Assembly: GCA_963828415.1 (NCBI GenBank)
Contig: CAWHEI010000012.1
Span: 558,001-622,000 of the forward strand
From: Sva-07 sp963828415
GTDB taxonomy: Bacteria; Actinomycetota; Acidimicrobiia; Acidimicrobiales; Ilumatobacteraceae
Direction of reading: 5' to 3'
DNA: 64,000 nucleotides
The notes under the pieces were generated by a model. It saw only the letters and a list, made by a program, of their open reading frames with translations. It did no database searches and was not told where the DNA came from. This document shows, piece by piece, positions 50,041 to 57,040 of the stretch (position 1 is its first letter; every line of letters starts with the position of its first letter). Both the position numbers and the translations under genes were made by a program.

Positions 50041-50949
50041 TCAGACGGCGCGGAGGTCGAGGCCGATGTCGAGCACTCTTGCTGAGTGCGTGAGTTCGCC
50101 CACGGCGATGAAGTCGACGCCTGTCGCGGCGACAGCTCGTGCCGAGTCGAGTGTGAGCCCGCCGCTCGCTTCGAGGCGAACCTCCGGGTTCATCTCGTTT
50201 CGAACCTCCACCGCCTCGCGGATCTCGTCGGGGGTGAAGTTGTCGATCAACACCTCGTCGGCTCCTGCGGCGATCGCCTCGCGCAGGCCGTCGAGTGTGT
50301 CGACTTCGATCTCGACCGGGATCGTGGCGGCGAGTTCGCGCACCCGCCGAAAGGCCTCGGTGACGCCACCGGCGGCAGCGACGTGATTGTCCTTGACGAG
50401 CGCCATGTCGGAGAGCCCCATCCGATGGTTCGAGCCACCACCGCAGCGCACGGCGTACTTCTCGAGCGCCCGAAGGCCCGGGGTGGTCTTGCGAGTGTCG
50501 CGCACGACCGCCGCCGTGCCCTCCAACGAGTTCGCCCAGCGACGGGTCGACGACGCCACGCCCGAGAGGTGACACAGGAGATTGAGTGCGGTCCGTTCGG
50601 CGGTGAGCAGGAGCCGCGTCGGTGCGGTCACCTCGGCGATCTTCGTGCCGGCCACGACGACGGCTCCATCGGCGACGGCGCTCGTGAAGTCGCTCGCCTC
50701 GTCGCCGCAGACGGTCTCGATCACGGCGGCGACCACGGGCAGTCCGGCGATCACACCGTCCTGGCGGGCCCCGAAGGTGGCGGTGCTGCGATGATCCGCC
50801 GGGATGGTCGCCGCCGAGGTGACGTCGATGCCACCCATGAGATCCTCGGTCACCGCATTGCGCACGATTCCGGCGACCGCGTCGGGGTCGAGACCACCGT
50901 CGATCAGCGTGCGGCGGGTCGCCTCCGACAACGGGTGGAACACGAACAT
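50041..50949 (-). CDS. nadC: Nicotinate-nucleotide pyrophosphorylase
   Basis: A 302-residue quinolinate phosphoribosyltransferase, the third step of de novo NAD synthesis. Active-site motifs are EDLMGGIDVTSAATIP, LNLLCHLSGVASSTRRW, VRDTRKTTPGLRALEKYAVR, CGGGSNHRMGLSDMALVKDN and IEVDTLDGLREAIAAGADEV, ending SARVLDIGLDLR. It is last in the nadA-nadB-MOSC-nadC gene set and also has its own TACACT box seven bases before the ATG, so it may be expressed independently. Confidence 0.95.
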   Translation of the reverse strand: MFVFHPLSEATRRTLIDGGLDPDAVAGIVRNAVTEDLMGGIDVTSAATIPADHRSTATFGARQDGVIAGLPVVAAVIETVCGDEASDFTSAVADGAVVVAGTKIAEVTAPTRLLLTAERTALNLLCHLSGVASSTRRWANSLEGTAAVVRDTRKTTPGLRALEKYAVRCGGGSNHRMGLSDMALVKDNHVAAAGGVTEAFRRVRELAATIPVEIEVDTLDGLREAIAAGADEVLIDNFTPDEIREAVEVRNEMNPEVRLEASGGLTLDSARAVAATGVDFIAVGELTHSARVLDIGLDLRAV

Positions 50950-50956
50950 GGCGGCG

Positions 50957-50962
50957 AGTGTA
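50957..50962 (-). promoter_or_regulatory. Probable -10 box (TACACT) before nadC
   Basis: TANNNT box seven bases before the nadC ATG, in the 24-base gap after the MOSC gene. It suggests an internal leaderless promoter. Confidence 0.45.
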
Positions 50963-50973
50963 CGGCCGAGCCG

Positions 50974-51687
50974 TCAGGCGGTGACGGTGACCGTGTCGCC
51001 CGGCGCGACCGTGCCCCCGCTGACCACCGATGCGTACCAGCGCGCCCAGCCGGGCCGTTCGATGTGGTCGATGCGGTTCCAGTACCGCTCGGTGAAGCAG
51101 TCGCCGATCTTGTGACATGGCGCAGCCGGGGCGCTCGTCCGCAGCACGACGTCGCCGACGGTGATCGTCAATCCCCCGCGCATCCGCGACCAGTCGATGC
51201 CCGAGAGGGTGAGGTTCTCCCCTGCGGCGCCGGCGACGATCGGATGGCCCTCGTCTCGGAGCACTCCGATCACGTCGCTGCTGTACACGCAGATCGCCTG
51301 CCAGGGCCGGCCATGGTTGCGCCGGTTTCCCTGGACGTCGCCGACCACCCCCGAAGGACCGATCTCGGCCTGCGGGATCGATGCCTTGGGCACGCCACCG
51401 CCGGACGCCTGCAATGAATCGATACGACCCACCATTGGTTCGAACACGCCGGCGGCACGACGTGCCATCGCGAGTTCGTGGAGTCGATGCATCACGCCAT
51501 GAGCGGCCACGACCAGATCGCCGTCGATCTCGATGGGTTGCTCGATGGCAGCCGCGACGAACCCCTCGTCGGCACCTTCGAGCACGTACCCCATCAGGTC
51601 GTCGCTGTGAGCGAGCGTCCGTTCGAGGTCGTCGCTGCTCCAGCGGGATCCATCGAAGCCGCAGTCGCCGCAGTTGAGCGTGGTCAT
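50974..51687 (-). CDS. MOSC-domain protein with N-terminal DinB-like region
   Basis: A 237-residue protein of two parts. Residues 1-95 begin with a CGDCGFDGSRW motif and continue with helices (LERTLAHSDDLMGYVLEG, AAHGVMHRLHELAMARRAAG) that look like a small DinB-type bundle with His residues. Residues 100-237 are a MOSC domain (PKASIPQAEIGPSGVVGDVQ, RPWQAICVYSSDVIGVLRDE, GAAGENLTLSGIDWSRMRGG, PCHKIGDCF with the conserved Cys). MOSC domains handle sulfur for molybdenum cofactor or pyridoxal/molybdenum-linked reductions. It overlaps the nadB stop by four bases (ATGA), inside the NAD operon. Why it is there is not known. Confidence 0.8.
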   Translation of the reverse strand: MTTLNCGDCGFDGSRWSSDDLERTLAHSDDLMGYVLEGADEGFVAAAIEQPIEIDGDLVVAAHGVMHRLHELAMARRAAGVFEPMVGRIDSLQASGGGVPKASIPQAEIGPSGVVGDVQGNRRNHGRPWQAICVYSSDVIGVLRDEGHPIVAGAAGENLTLSGIDWSRMRGGLTITVGDVVLRTSAPAAPCHKIGDCFTERYWNRIDHIERPGWARWYASVVSGGTVAPGDTVTVTA

Positions 51688-53381
51688 TGTCGATCCTCCA
51701 CGTTGATGGTGCCGGTGGCATCGAGGGTGACCTCGAGGTGTCGTAGCCATTCGGGTCGACTGGTCGGATGATCGGACCGCCGGTGGCAACCGCGACTCTC
51801 GGTTCGCGCTGCCGCTGCCGCCACCATCGCGGTGGCGACCGTGAGGATGTTGGTGGCCTCCCACGTGCGACGCGACGGCTCGATCCGCGCCACGACGTCG
51901 TCGTCGATCTCGGCGACGACGACACGCTTCGCCGAGCTCATGTTGCGGGCGATCGAGCCGAGTGCGCCGGCCGCCGATGACAACGACAATTCGTCGCGCA
52001 CCACGCCGACGTGGCGCGACATCACCGCTCGAACCTCGCGCAGGCGGGCGGGGTCGAGCAGACAGTGATCGAGTGGGTCGTCGACGTCGACGTCCATCTG
52101 CACGCGGTCGGGCACCTCCCACGCCAGATCGCGGCCCACCCAGGTTCCCGACACGACCGACTCGGTGAGACTGTTCGATGCCAGCCGGTTCGCTCCGTGC
52201 ACCCCGGTCGCCGACACCTCACCGACCGCGAAGAGACCGCGCAGTGCGGTGCGGCCGTCGAGCCCGGCGCGGATACCGCCACACGCATAGTGCGCAGCAG
52301 GGGCAACCGGAATCCGGTCGACGGCCGGGTCGAGGCCGATCTCACGGCAGGCTTCCGTGATCGATGGGAACCGTTCGTAGAACCGCTCGCCCATGTGGGT
52401 GGCGTCGAGGTACACGTGGTCGTCGACACCCCCCGGCGCCTCGGCCATCCGACGGCTGATCGCTGCAGCGACGACATCTCGCGGTGCCAGGTCTTCGAGC
52501 GGGTGGACACCGACCATCACCCGTTCACCCGCTGCGTCGAACAGGATGGCCCCCTCGCCGCGGACGGCTTCGGACACGAGCGCCTGCTGGCCGAGTGCAT
52601 CGGGGCCTCGCCACATCACGGTCGGGTGGAACTGGACGAACTCGACGTCGGTGACGGGAAGGCCGGCACGCAGCGCCATCGCGACACCGTCGCCGGTGAC
52701 AGCGGGCGGATTCGATGTCGACGCGAAGACCTGGCCGTAGCCACCCGAGGCGATGACAACCGCCCGAGCCGTGACGATCCCGACCGATGCGAGGACGCCG
52801 TTCTCGTCGGTCTTGCCGATCCGGACACCGACGACCTGCGGTTCGCCTTCGGCGGTCGTGCCCATCACCAGGTCGAGCGCGAACGCGTGTCCCATCACCT
52901 CGACGCCAGCACCGACCGCCGATTCGTCGAGGGTTCGCTGTACCTCGGCACCCGACCGGTCGCCACCGGAGTGCACGATCCGGTTGTGGCTGTGGCCACC
53001 CTCGCGAGTGAGAGCGATGTCGGTGCCACCCTGCTCGGGATCGAACGCGGCGCCGAGACGCATCAGGTAGCGGATCGACTTCGGCGCTTCGGCGACCAGC
53101 TCGCGCACGACGGCTTCGTCGCAGAGTCCCGCACCGGCCTCGAGCGTGTCGCGGACGTGGTCTTCGATGGTGTCGCTCGGATCCAACACCCCGGCGAGGC
53201 CACCTTGGGCCCACTGCGTCGAACCCGCCGACAGGATGTCCTTGGTGACCACGAGCACGCTGCGCACCGGTCGCACGGCCAACGCCGCCGACAATCCCGC
53301 GGCGCCCGACCCGAGCACCACGACATCGACGTCGCGTTCCCAGGTTGCAGGTGGCGCCGCCAACCTCCTCGGCAGCCTCAT
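51684..53381 (-). CDS. nadB: L-aspartate oxidase
   Basis: A 565-residue FAD enzyme that converts aspartate to iminoaspartate, first step of NAD synthesis. The Rossmann FAD motif is VVVLGSGAAGLSAALAV; also seen are STQWAQGGLAGVLDPSDTIE, TREGGHSHNRIVHSGGDRSG, the active-site YACGGIRAGLDGRTAL and FAVGEVSATGVHGANRLASN, and the C-terminal helical domain. The ATG at 53381 (MRLPRRLAAPPATWERD) is chosen because the frame upstream passes through two perfect hairpins (53382-53471). Product is handed to quinolinate synthase, encoded upstream on the same strand. Confidence 0.93.
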   Translation of the reverse strand: MRLPRRLAAPPATWERDVDVVVLGSGAAGLSAALAVRPVRSVLVVTKDILSAGSTQWAQGGLAGVLDPSDTIEDHVRDTLEAGAGLCDEAVVRELVAEAPKSIRYLMRLGAAFDPEQGGTDIALTREGGHSHNRIVHSGGDRSGAEVQRTLDESAVGAGVEVMGHAFALDLVMGTTAEGEPQVVGVRIGKTDENGVLASVGIVTARAVVIASGGYGQVFASTSNPPAVTGDGVAMALRAGLPVTDVEFVQFHPTVMWRGPDALGQQALVSEAVRGEGAILFDAAGERVMVGVHPLEDLAPRDVVAAAISRRMAEAPGGVDDHVYLDATHMGERFYERFPSITEACREIGLDPAVDRIPVAPAAHYACGGIRAGLDGRTALRGLFAVGEVSATGVHGANRLASNSLTESVVSGTWVGRDLAWEVPDRVQMDVDVDDPLDHCLLDPARLREVRAVMSRHVGVVRDELSLSSAAGALGSIARNMSSAKRVVVAEIDDDVVARIEPSRRTWEATNILTVATAMVAAAAARTESRGCHRRSDHPTSRPEWLRHLEVTLDATGTINVEDRQ

Positions 53382-53471
53382 CGTGGTTCCCCCGACCCGG
53401 GCCTCCGGGAACCACGATCGTCTCGGGCCGTTGTCTCTGGTTCCCGGCGCCCTGGGCACGGGGAACCAGAG
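53382..53471. other. Two tandem related hairpins between nadA and nadB
   Basis: Hairpin 1 has arms CGTGGTTCCC (53382-53391) and GGGAACCACG (53407-53416). Hairpin 2 has arms CTCTGGTTCCC (53435-53445) and GGGAACCAGAG (53461-53471). Both share TGGTTCCC, so one may be a copy of the other. Hairpin 1 ends one base from the nadB ATG and would hide the ribosome binding region. They may be a dispersed repeat, a partial terminator after nadA, or a regulator of nadB translation. Confidence 0.7.
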
Positions 53472-53495
53472 TGGTGGGCTCTGGGCAATTTCACG

Positions 53496-54491
53496 TCACT
53501 CGCCAGTGGCGGACGGGGTGCCGATGGCGATCATGCGCTCGACGGACCGGCGGGCACGGTCGGCGATGTCGCGTTCGACGAACACCTCGTCGGTGCCATC
53601 GCGCAACGAGCGAAGGAGCTTGGCCGGGGTGATCATCTTCATGTACTTGCACACCGCCGCCCGATTGACCGGCACGAACTCGGTGGTCGAGTTGACCTTC
53701 TGCAGCTGGTGGATCATGCCTGTCTCGGTGGCCACGAGCACGGTGGCTGCCGTGGTTGCCCGAGCGGCGTCGACCATGCCCCCGGTCGACAAGATCTTGG
53801 CGCTCGTCTCGGGCACCACACCCGCACCGACGAGGTAGAGCGCACTCGTCGCGCAACCGCACTCCGGATGCACGAACAGTTCGGCGTCGGGCTCGGCGGC
53901 GACCTGCGCCTTGAGATCGGCGCCATTGATGCCGGCGTGGACGTGGCACTCGCCCAACCAGATGTGCATGTTGTCGCGTCCGGTCATCCGCTGCACGTGG
54001 GCACCGAGAAACTGGTCGGGGCAGAACAGGATCTCGGTGTCACGGGGGATCGACTCGACGACTTCGACGGCATTGGAGGAGGTACAGCAGATGTCGGTCT
54101 CGGCCTTCACCTCGGCGGTGGTGTTGACGTAGCTGACAACCACCGCGCCCGGGTGTTCCGCCTTCCATGCTCGGAGCTGGCGGGCGTCGATCGTCTCGGC
54201 CAGGCTGCAGCCCGCTGCGGCGTCGGGGATCAGCACGGTCTTGTCGTACGCCAGGATCTTGGCCGACTCGGCCATGAAGTGCACGCCACAGAACACGATC
54301 GTGGACTCCTCGACCTCGGCGGCCACACGTGACAGGCCGAGCGAATCGCCGACATGGTGGGCGATGTCCTGGATCTCGGGCACCTGATAGTTGTGCGCCA
54401 GGATCACCGCATCGCGTTCCTTCGCCAACGCCAGCACCTGTTCCTGCCAGTCGCTGGGCAACACCTCGACGTTGACGGCCGTATCGGTCAC
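53496..54491 (-). CDS. nadA: Quinolinate synthase
   Basis: A 331-residue 4Fe-4S enzyme that makes quinolinate from iminoaspartate and dihydroxyacetone phosphate. Signature segments are AVILAHNYQVPEIQDIAHHV, GVHFMAESAKILAYDKTVLI, AGCSLAETIDARQLRAWK, TDICCTSSNAVEVVES, HPECGCATSALYLVGAG and EFVPVNRAAVCKYMKMITP, which supply the cluster cysteines. It starts with GTG; TACGCT six bases upstream suggests a leaderless transcript. First gene of the NAD set. Confidence 0.95.
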   Translation of the reverse strand: MTDTAVNVEVLPSDWQEQVLALAKERDAVILAHNYQVPEIQDIAHHVGDSLGLSRVAAEVEESTIVFCGVHFMAESAKILAYDKTVLIPDAAAGCSLAETIDARQLRAWKAEHPGAVVVSYVNTTAEVKAETDICCTSSNAVEVVESIPRDTEILFCPDQFLGAHVQRMTGRDNMHIWLGECHVHAGINGADLKAQVAAEPDAELFVHPECGCATSALYLVGAGVVPETSAKILSTGGMVDAARATTAATVLVATETGMIHQLQKVNSTTEFVPVNRAAVCKYMKMITPAKLLRSLRDGTDEVFVERDIADRARRSVERMIAIGTPSATGE

Positions 54492-54497
54492 CTCGTC

Positions 54498-54503
54498 AGC
54501 GTA
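54498..54503 (-). promoter_or_regulatory. Probable -10 box (TACGCT) for nadA operon
   Basis: TANNNT box six bases before the nadA GTG. There is no ribosome binding site. The operator of a NAD-responsive repressor was looked for and not recognised. Confidence 0.45.
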
Positions 54504-54557
54504 CGCAGATCGGCTTCGGCTGCGACGAGCGGTTGCCCGGGCGGCTTGACTTGGGTC

Positions 54558-54953
54558 ATGTCACGTTGGTCCCCTTACGCCGCCGGTGGCCTCTTCGTCT
54601 CCGCCGGGGTCATGCACTTCGCGAAACCCGACTTCTTCGAGTCGATCGTGCCCGACTGGTTCCCGAACGCGAAGCTCGCCAATCAACTCAGCGGCGCCGC
54701 CGAGATCGCCCTCGGGATCGGCATGTGGGTGCCGCAGACTCGACGAGCGTCGGCCCTCGGTCTGCTGGCGCTGACCGTTGCGGTCTTCCCGGCGAACATC
54801 GACATGGCGCTCAACAAGGTCGAGGTGAAACCCGTCGACGGCAAGATGGAGCGCAGCGTCGGCACCGTCACGGGTCCGCAGAACTGGATTCGCCTGCCGA
54901 TGCAGCTCCCGCTCGCCTGGTGGTTGTGGCGCGAGGCGAACGCGGCTGCGTGA
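54558..54953 (+). CDS. DoxX-like membrane protein
   Basis: A 131-residue integral membrane protein with four predicted helices (SPYAAGGLFVSAGVMHFAKP, QLSGAAEIALGIGMWVP, ASALGLLALTVAVFPANIDM, LPMQLPLAWWLWREA). The motif MHFAKPDFFESIVPDWFPN is typical of small DoxX/YphA-like proteins, some linked to respiratory or oxidative stress functions. It is a single short gene divergent from nadA; function not assigned. Confidence 0.75.
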   Translation: MSRWSPYAAGGLFVSAGVMHFAKPDFFESIVPDWFPNAKLANQLSGAAEIALGIGMWVPQTRRASALGLLALTVAVFPANIDMALNKVEVKPVDGKMERSVGTVTGPQNWIRLPMQLPLAWWLWREANAAA

Positions 54954-54973
54954 GCGCCGCTCGCTACACGTTC

Positions 54974-54979
54974 TACGGT
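54974..54979 (+). promoter_or_regulatory. Probable -10 box (TACGGT)
   Basis: TACGGT seven bases before the ATG at 54987; leaderless pattern. Confidence 0.45.
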
Positions 54980-54986
54980 TGAACCC

Positions 54987-55409
54987 ATGGAAACGATCAT
55001 CGATCGTATGATCGCCGCCGCTGGCCGCTACGACGGAACCGGTGACGGCAGCGAGAGCGGCCCGTTCGACGCCACGATCGAGATCGTCGCGCTCCTCGAC
55101 GGAATGGGTGCCACGATCGACTACATCGCGACGGCGCCTGATGGCTCTGAACTCCACCGCGAACACACGATGCTGGCATTCGACATGTGGTCGGGTGAGG
55201 CGACGCTGTACGTACTGTGCGCCGAGTTGAACGGCATTGGTCAGCTCGTGCAGGCGAGCGGTTCGACGTTCACCAACGGGCAGGGCACCGAGGGCTTCGA
55301 GCTGCAGATCGAGATCGTGATCGACGACCAGCTCGAGTACATCTGGTCGTGGGGACAGCCGGGCGAGCCGCTCGTCGAGCAGTCACGGGCGACATTCCCG
55401 CTGCGGTGA
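54987..55409 (+). CDS. Hypothetical protein, 140 residues, lipocalin-like beta barrel possible
   Basis: Not recognised. The chain begins METIIDRMIAAAGRYDGTGD and continues with alternating strand-like segments (ATIEIVALLDGMGATIDYIA, FELQIEIVIDDQLEYIWSWG). Such a pattern with short hairpins fits a small beta barrel such as the DUF1579/heme-binding-like group, but no motif proves it. It is acidic, soluble and without cysteine except one. It is a single gene with its own promoter box, convergent with the nitrilase gene. Confidence 0.6.
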   Translation: METIIDRMIAAAGRYDGTGDGSESGPFDATIEIVALLDGMGATIDYIATAPDGSELHREHTMLAFDMWSGEATLYVLCAELNGIGQLVQASGSTFTNGQGTEGFELQIEIVIDDQLEYIWSWGQPGEPLVEQSRATFPLR

Positions 55410-55438
55410 GCTGGTGACGGCTGGCTCGTGGGGGAAGG

Positions 55439-56380
55439 TCAGTTGCGCTCGGAGCGATCGAGCGAGAGCACGTCGGGCCGTGAGTAGTGCCCGACCGGAT
55501 CGAACATGCGGCGACCCGATGGGATCCGCGACAGGTCGAGCGTCGCGGAAACGACGCCGGCAGACCCGATGAGCGGGCCGGCGATCACCTCACCACCCGG
55601 AGCGACGATCGAACTGTTGCCGCGGGACATCAGATCGTCCTCACCGCCGTACAACTCATCAGCGTCGGGCAGGTCCCGCGGCACATCGCACCCTCGGAGA
55701 TAGGCGGTGACACCGACGACGAACAACTGGCCCTCCTTCGCGATGTGGCGGAGCGTCGGGACCCACTCGTCGCTGTTGTCCCATGTCGGCGCGAGGAGCA
55801 CATCGACCCCCCGCTCGTACATCGCCACTCGGGCGAGTGGCATGTAGTTCTCCCAACAGATCAGGGACCCCACTCGCACGTTGCCGATGTCGACGGTCGT
55901 CAGGACATCGTCGTACCCGTTGGCCCAGACCAGTCGCTCGGCGCCCGTCGGCACCAGCTTGCGATGGCGACCTGCGAGTTCGCCACGGTCGTTGACGTAC
56001 ACGACGGAGTTGTAGAGGCTGCCAGAGCGCACTCGCTCGGTGACTCCGAGCGCAACCCAGACGCCAGCCGCGCGTGCGGCTTCGAACACCGGCTCGAGAT
56101 CCGGGCCGTCGACGTCAACCGCTTGGGCGCTGAACCGGTCGTACCAGTCGCCGTCGCTCATCGGCGGACGTCGCCATACCCAGTCGGGGTAGCCCGGTAC
56201 GAAGGACTCGGGGAACACCACCAGGTCAGCACCGGCCCGAGCCGCGTCCGCGACGTGCGCGGCGACCAGTTCGAGCGTTGCCGCGCGATCGAGAAACGCC
56301 GGGGTCGCCTGGATGGCGGCGACCGTGAACGTTCCATCGGTGCCCGGCCGAGGGCCGACATCCCCTTCTCGGTTCGACAT
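55439..56380 (-). CDS. Nitrilase-superfamily carbon-nitrogen hydrolase
   Basis: A 313-residue C-N hydrolase of the nitrilase branch. The catalytic triad is visible: Glu in DLVVFPESFVPGYPDWVW, Lys in GRHRKLVPTGAERLVWANGY, Cys in VGSLICWENYMPLARVAMY. The order and the CWENYMPL motif match nitrilase/cyanide hydratase/aryl- or aliphatic nitrilases rather than amidases. ATG 56380 is chosen over an ATG 13 codons earlier because a GC-rich ribosome binding region (GAGGGGGCGAG) precedes it. TAGGGT near 56411 may be its promoter. Substrate unknown. Confidence 0.87.
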   Translation of the reverse strand: MSNREGDVGPRPGTDGTFTVAAIQATPAFLDRAATLELVAAHVADAARAGADLVVFPESFVPGYPDWVWRRPPMSDGDWYDRFSAQAVDVDGPDLEPVFEAARAAGVWVALGVTERVRSGSLYNSVVYVNDRGELAGRHRKLVPTGAERLVWANGYDDVLTTVDIGNVRVGSLICWENYMPLARVAMYERGVDVLLAPTWDNSDEWVPTLRHIAKEGQLFVVGVTAYLRGCDVPRDLPDADELYGGEDDLMSRGNSSIVAPGGEVIAGPLIGSAGVVSATLDLSRIPSGRRMFDPVGHYSRPDVLSLDRSERN

Positions 56381-56443
56381 CTCGCCCCCTCTGCGCTTGC
56401 GGCGCAGCGACCCTAACACTCCAGTTCTGACCGCTGTGCCGGC

Positions 56444-56761
56444 CTCGACGAACGCGTTGGCGCGTTCCGGAACCGCACCCTCTCGGCCACATCGAGTTCC
56501 CGTACGTGTATCTCGACGCCACCTACGTCAACGTCCGCGATGACGCCTTGGGCCAGTGCGTCAGCCGAGCAGTCGTCGTCGCGACCGGGATCACCGCCCA
56601 AGGCAACCGCGAGATACTCGGTGTCGACATCGGCGACACCGAAGGCGAAACGTTCTGGACAGCGTTCCTGCGCTCGCGCAAGACCCGCGGACTCGGCGGG
56701 TGCGCCTGGTGATTCCGACGCTCATGACGGGCTGAAAGCGGCGATCCGCAAGATCATGTGA
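56444..56761 (+). pseudogene. IS256-family (Mutator) transposase remnant
   Basis: Middle part of an IS256-type transposase broken by frameshifts. Pieces in order: LDERVGAFRNRTL (56444 on), then YLDATYVNVRDDALGQCVSR with VVVATGITAQGNREILGVDI and ETFWTAFLRSRKTRGLGG, then SDAHDGLKAAIRKIM in another frame. The first catalytic Asp (YLDATY) and the second (SDAHDGLK) are present; the N-terminal DNA-binding region and C-terminal Glu region are missing. No terminal inverted repeats were found. It marks the left edge of an accessory stretch. Confidence 0.8.
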
Positions 56762-57040
56762 TGCCGGGCGTAGCGGACCGCCTCGCCCATCTCCATGGCC
56801 GTCCCGGTTGCGACGCACTCGTCGAACCGTGAGTCCCCGAGCACTCGACGCTGGCGGTCGACCTGTTGGCCCGTCCGGCGACCATAACGCTGCTGCCGTA
56901 CGGGATCGTGGCGTCATAGATGGTGGCGGCCACGTCGGGCTGTTCGTCGGTGTCGAAGAACAGCTCGAGGTCGGCGAACGTCACCGCAAGTTTGGCGGTG
57001 TCACCGGACTGTTGGAACCGGCCGCGAGCTCGGACGTTAC
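56762..57040 (-). pseudogene. Remnant of an ATPase/LuxR- or cyclase-type regulator C-terminus
   Basis: On the - strand, GDTAKLAVTFADLELFFDTD with PDVAATIYDATIPYGSSVMV continues after a frameshift near 56870 as RRVLGDSRFDECVATGTAME and MGEAVRYARHHM. This matches the C-terminal pattern (AATIYGAT...GSRFDxCVAxGAAM...AVRYA) of large actinobacterial AAA-ATPase or cyclase-coupled regulators, as far as I can judge by eye. No start or upstream domains remain. It ends at the edge of the transposase remnant and is probably a decayed gene cut by insertion. Confidence 0.45.

Noticed and set aside
52011..54332. 773-codon + strand frame
   Set aside because: Exactly antisense to nadB and nadA, both unmistakable by motif.
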